Assembly (NCBI RefSeq): GCF_003254395.2
Contig: NC_037644.1
Location: forward strand, 8,152,086 to 8,216,085
Length of the DNA stretch: 64,000 nucleotides
Direction: 5' to 3'
DNA from: Apis mellifera
Lineage: Eukaryota > Arthropoda > Insecta > Hymenoptera > Apidae
This document shows positions 63,088 to 64,000 of the stretch, piece by piece; positions within the stretch are counted from its first letter, which is position 1, and every line of letters starts with the position of its first letter. A program made the position numbers and the translations under genes. The notes under the pieces are model-generated. The model saw nothing but the letters and a program-made list of their open reading frames with translations, did not search any database and was not told the origin of the DNA.

Positions 63088-63370
63088 CCCCTTCGAAATG
63101 GACTTTCTGCCAACGAGTCATGCTCCGGGCAATTGTTCCGCTCGCGATATGCCGTGGCTCCTGGCCGAATTTATGGTTAACGTGCGGGAATGGGAAATTT
63201 TTTTACGAAGAACACGCCTCGAACGAAAGGTTTCCCTTGTAGTTTCGGCAGAAATGGACCGTTTTTTTTTTTCTTTTTTTTTCTCCCCTCCCTCTTTTTA
63301 ACAACGAATTACTAGCGAATAAGTGGGGCAGGTTTGCAGCCCGTGACACACACGACGCTACGCTCGAATC

Positions 63371-64000
63371 AAATTTACAGAAATTGCGATATTTTTTCCT
63401 TGAGAAACACGTGGAAAATCAATGTGATGGGAAATGTAAATAAAGAAATGACACGCATGTACGGTTATTTAATCTTCGTACTCCACTTTTATTTTATTTC
63501 TAATTAAAATTGTTTTCACGTGATAGATAAATGTGTGGATAAAAAACAATTTTTATTATTTTATATTTTATATTAGAAATATAATGAATAATGAATGATA
63601 AGTGAAAAAGAATTTTACTCATTTTTTGTCATTGCACGTCTCCAATTATTTTTCGTACATTTCGATCCCAAAAAATGACGGATAAGTAATAGTCAACGCG
63701 ATCACGTATAAATTCAGCGTACGTGCAATGTTTCTTATAAATTATTTTGAATGGAGAAACGAAAAAAAAATGCTTCGAAGCGAATATTTTTTAAAGATTT
63801 TTTTAATCATTCGAGAGAAATCCAATAGAAAACGAAGTAAATACGAAAAATTTTCCGGAAACGTTTCTCGCTTTTTTTTTTTTTTTCACTATTTTTCTTT
63901 CTTTCCTCTCCTTTTTTTCCCCTGCTTGGAAATTTTTCCTTGCTTCACATTCGCGCAAACGAGTTAAATAAATTCTCGGTATTCTTTTGATGATAATCGT
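63371..64000. other. A+T-rich right edge, nothing recognised
   Basis: The frame at 63728-63967 is Phe/Lys-rich and low complexity. No exon seen. Confidence 0.5.

Larger units (their letters stand above)
62371..63370. promoter_or_regulatory. Large GC-rich island with purine/pyrimidine tracts
   Basis: About 1 kb of raised G+C. It holds three runs of five G separated by single A (62737-62753), a CT run, a purine tract at 63038-63087 and CpG-rich segments such as TTTTTCGCGCGAGC. The frames on both strands up to 120 codons read through these tracts. Such an island could be a promoter, perhaps for the leader exon of the minus-strand cadherin, but no start site or splice donor is identified. Confidence 0.35.

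Noticed and set aside
62620..63121. Overlapping minus-strand frames of 109-120 codons
   Set aside because: They translate the CT run into RERERE-type peptides and G-rich tracts into Pro-rich ones; composition artefacts.

Overview
This is eukaryotic, insect nuclear DNA, most likely from a honey bee (Apis) or close relative. The evidence is a very A+T-rich background with short GC-richer islands, many microsatellites and local tandem arrays, GT-AG split genes, mitochondrial rRNA-like insertions, and an odorant receptor of the bee/ant type. The species call is an inference. I see no bacterial operons, CRISPR array, tRNA gene or phage material.

Two protein-coding genes can be supported. On the minus strand, three exons (32775-32992, 8449-8706, 882-1016) encode the first two extracellular cadherin repeats of a large cadherin that resembles insect Cadherin-87A. 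Their reading phases join cleanly into 203 codons. The gene continues off the left edge, and its signal-peptide exon lies to the right and was not found. The two complete introns are about 7.4 kb and 24.1 kb. On the plus strand, a six-exon odorant receptor (34180-36300, 367 residues) sits immediately upstream of the first recognised cadherin exon. If the cadherin start lies further right, as I infer, the receptor is nested antisense inside a cadherin intron.

The rest is intronic or intergenic. Layout: 1-8.4 kb, cadherin intron with a ~900-bp repeat cluster and a 270-bp duplication; 8.8-11 kb, two inserted copies of mitochondrial 12S rRNA in opposite orientation and of different apparent age; 11-32.8 kb, a long intron holding tandem arrays at 14.4, 16.3, 20.4, 25.0, 27.5 and 28.8 kb, between GC-richer islands that may be regulatory; 33.2-33.8 kb, another array; 36.3-64 kb, mostly unassigned sequence with a mariner-like inverted-repeat element at 43.05-43.95 kb, a 224-bp triplication at 48.7 kb and several GC-rich islands, the largest at 62.4-63.4 kb with purine/pyrimidine tracts.

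The two genes are not expected to work in one pathway: the cadherin is an adhesion protein, the receptor an odour-gated channel subunit. Their arrangement matters mainly for transcription interference and for synteny.
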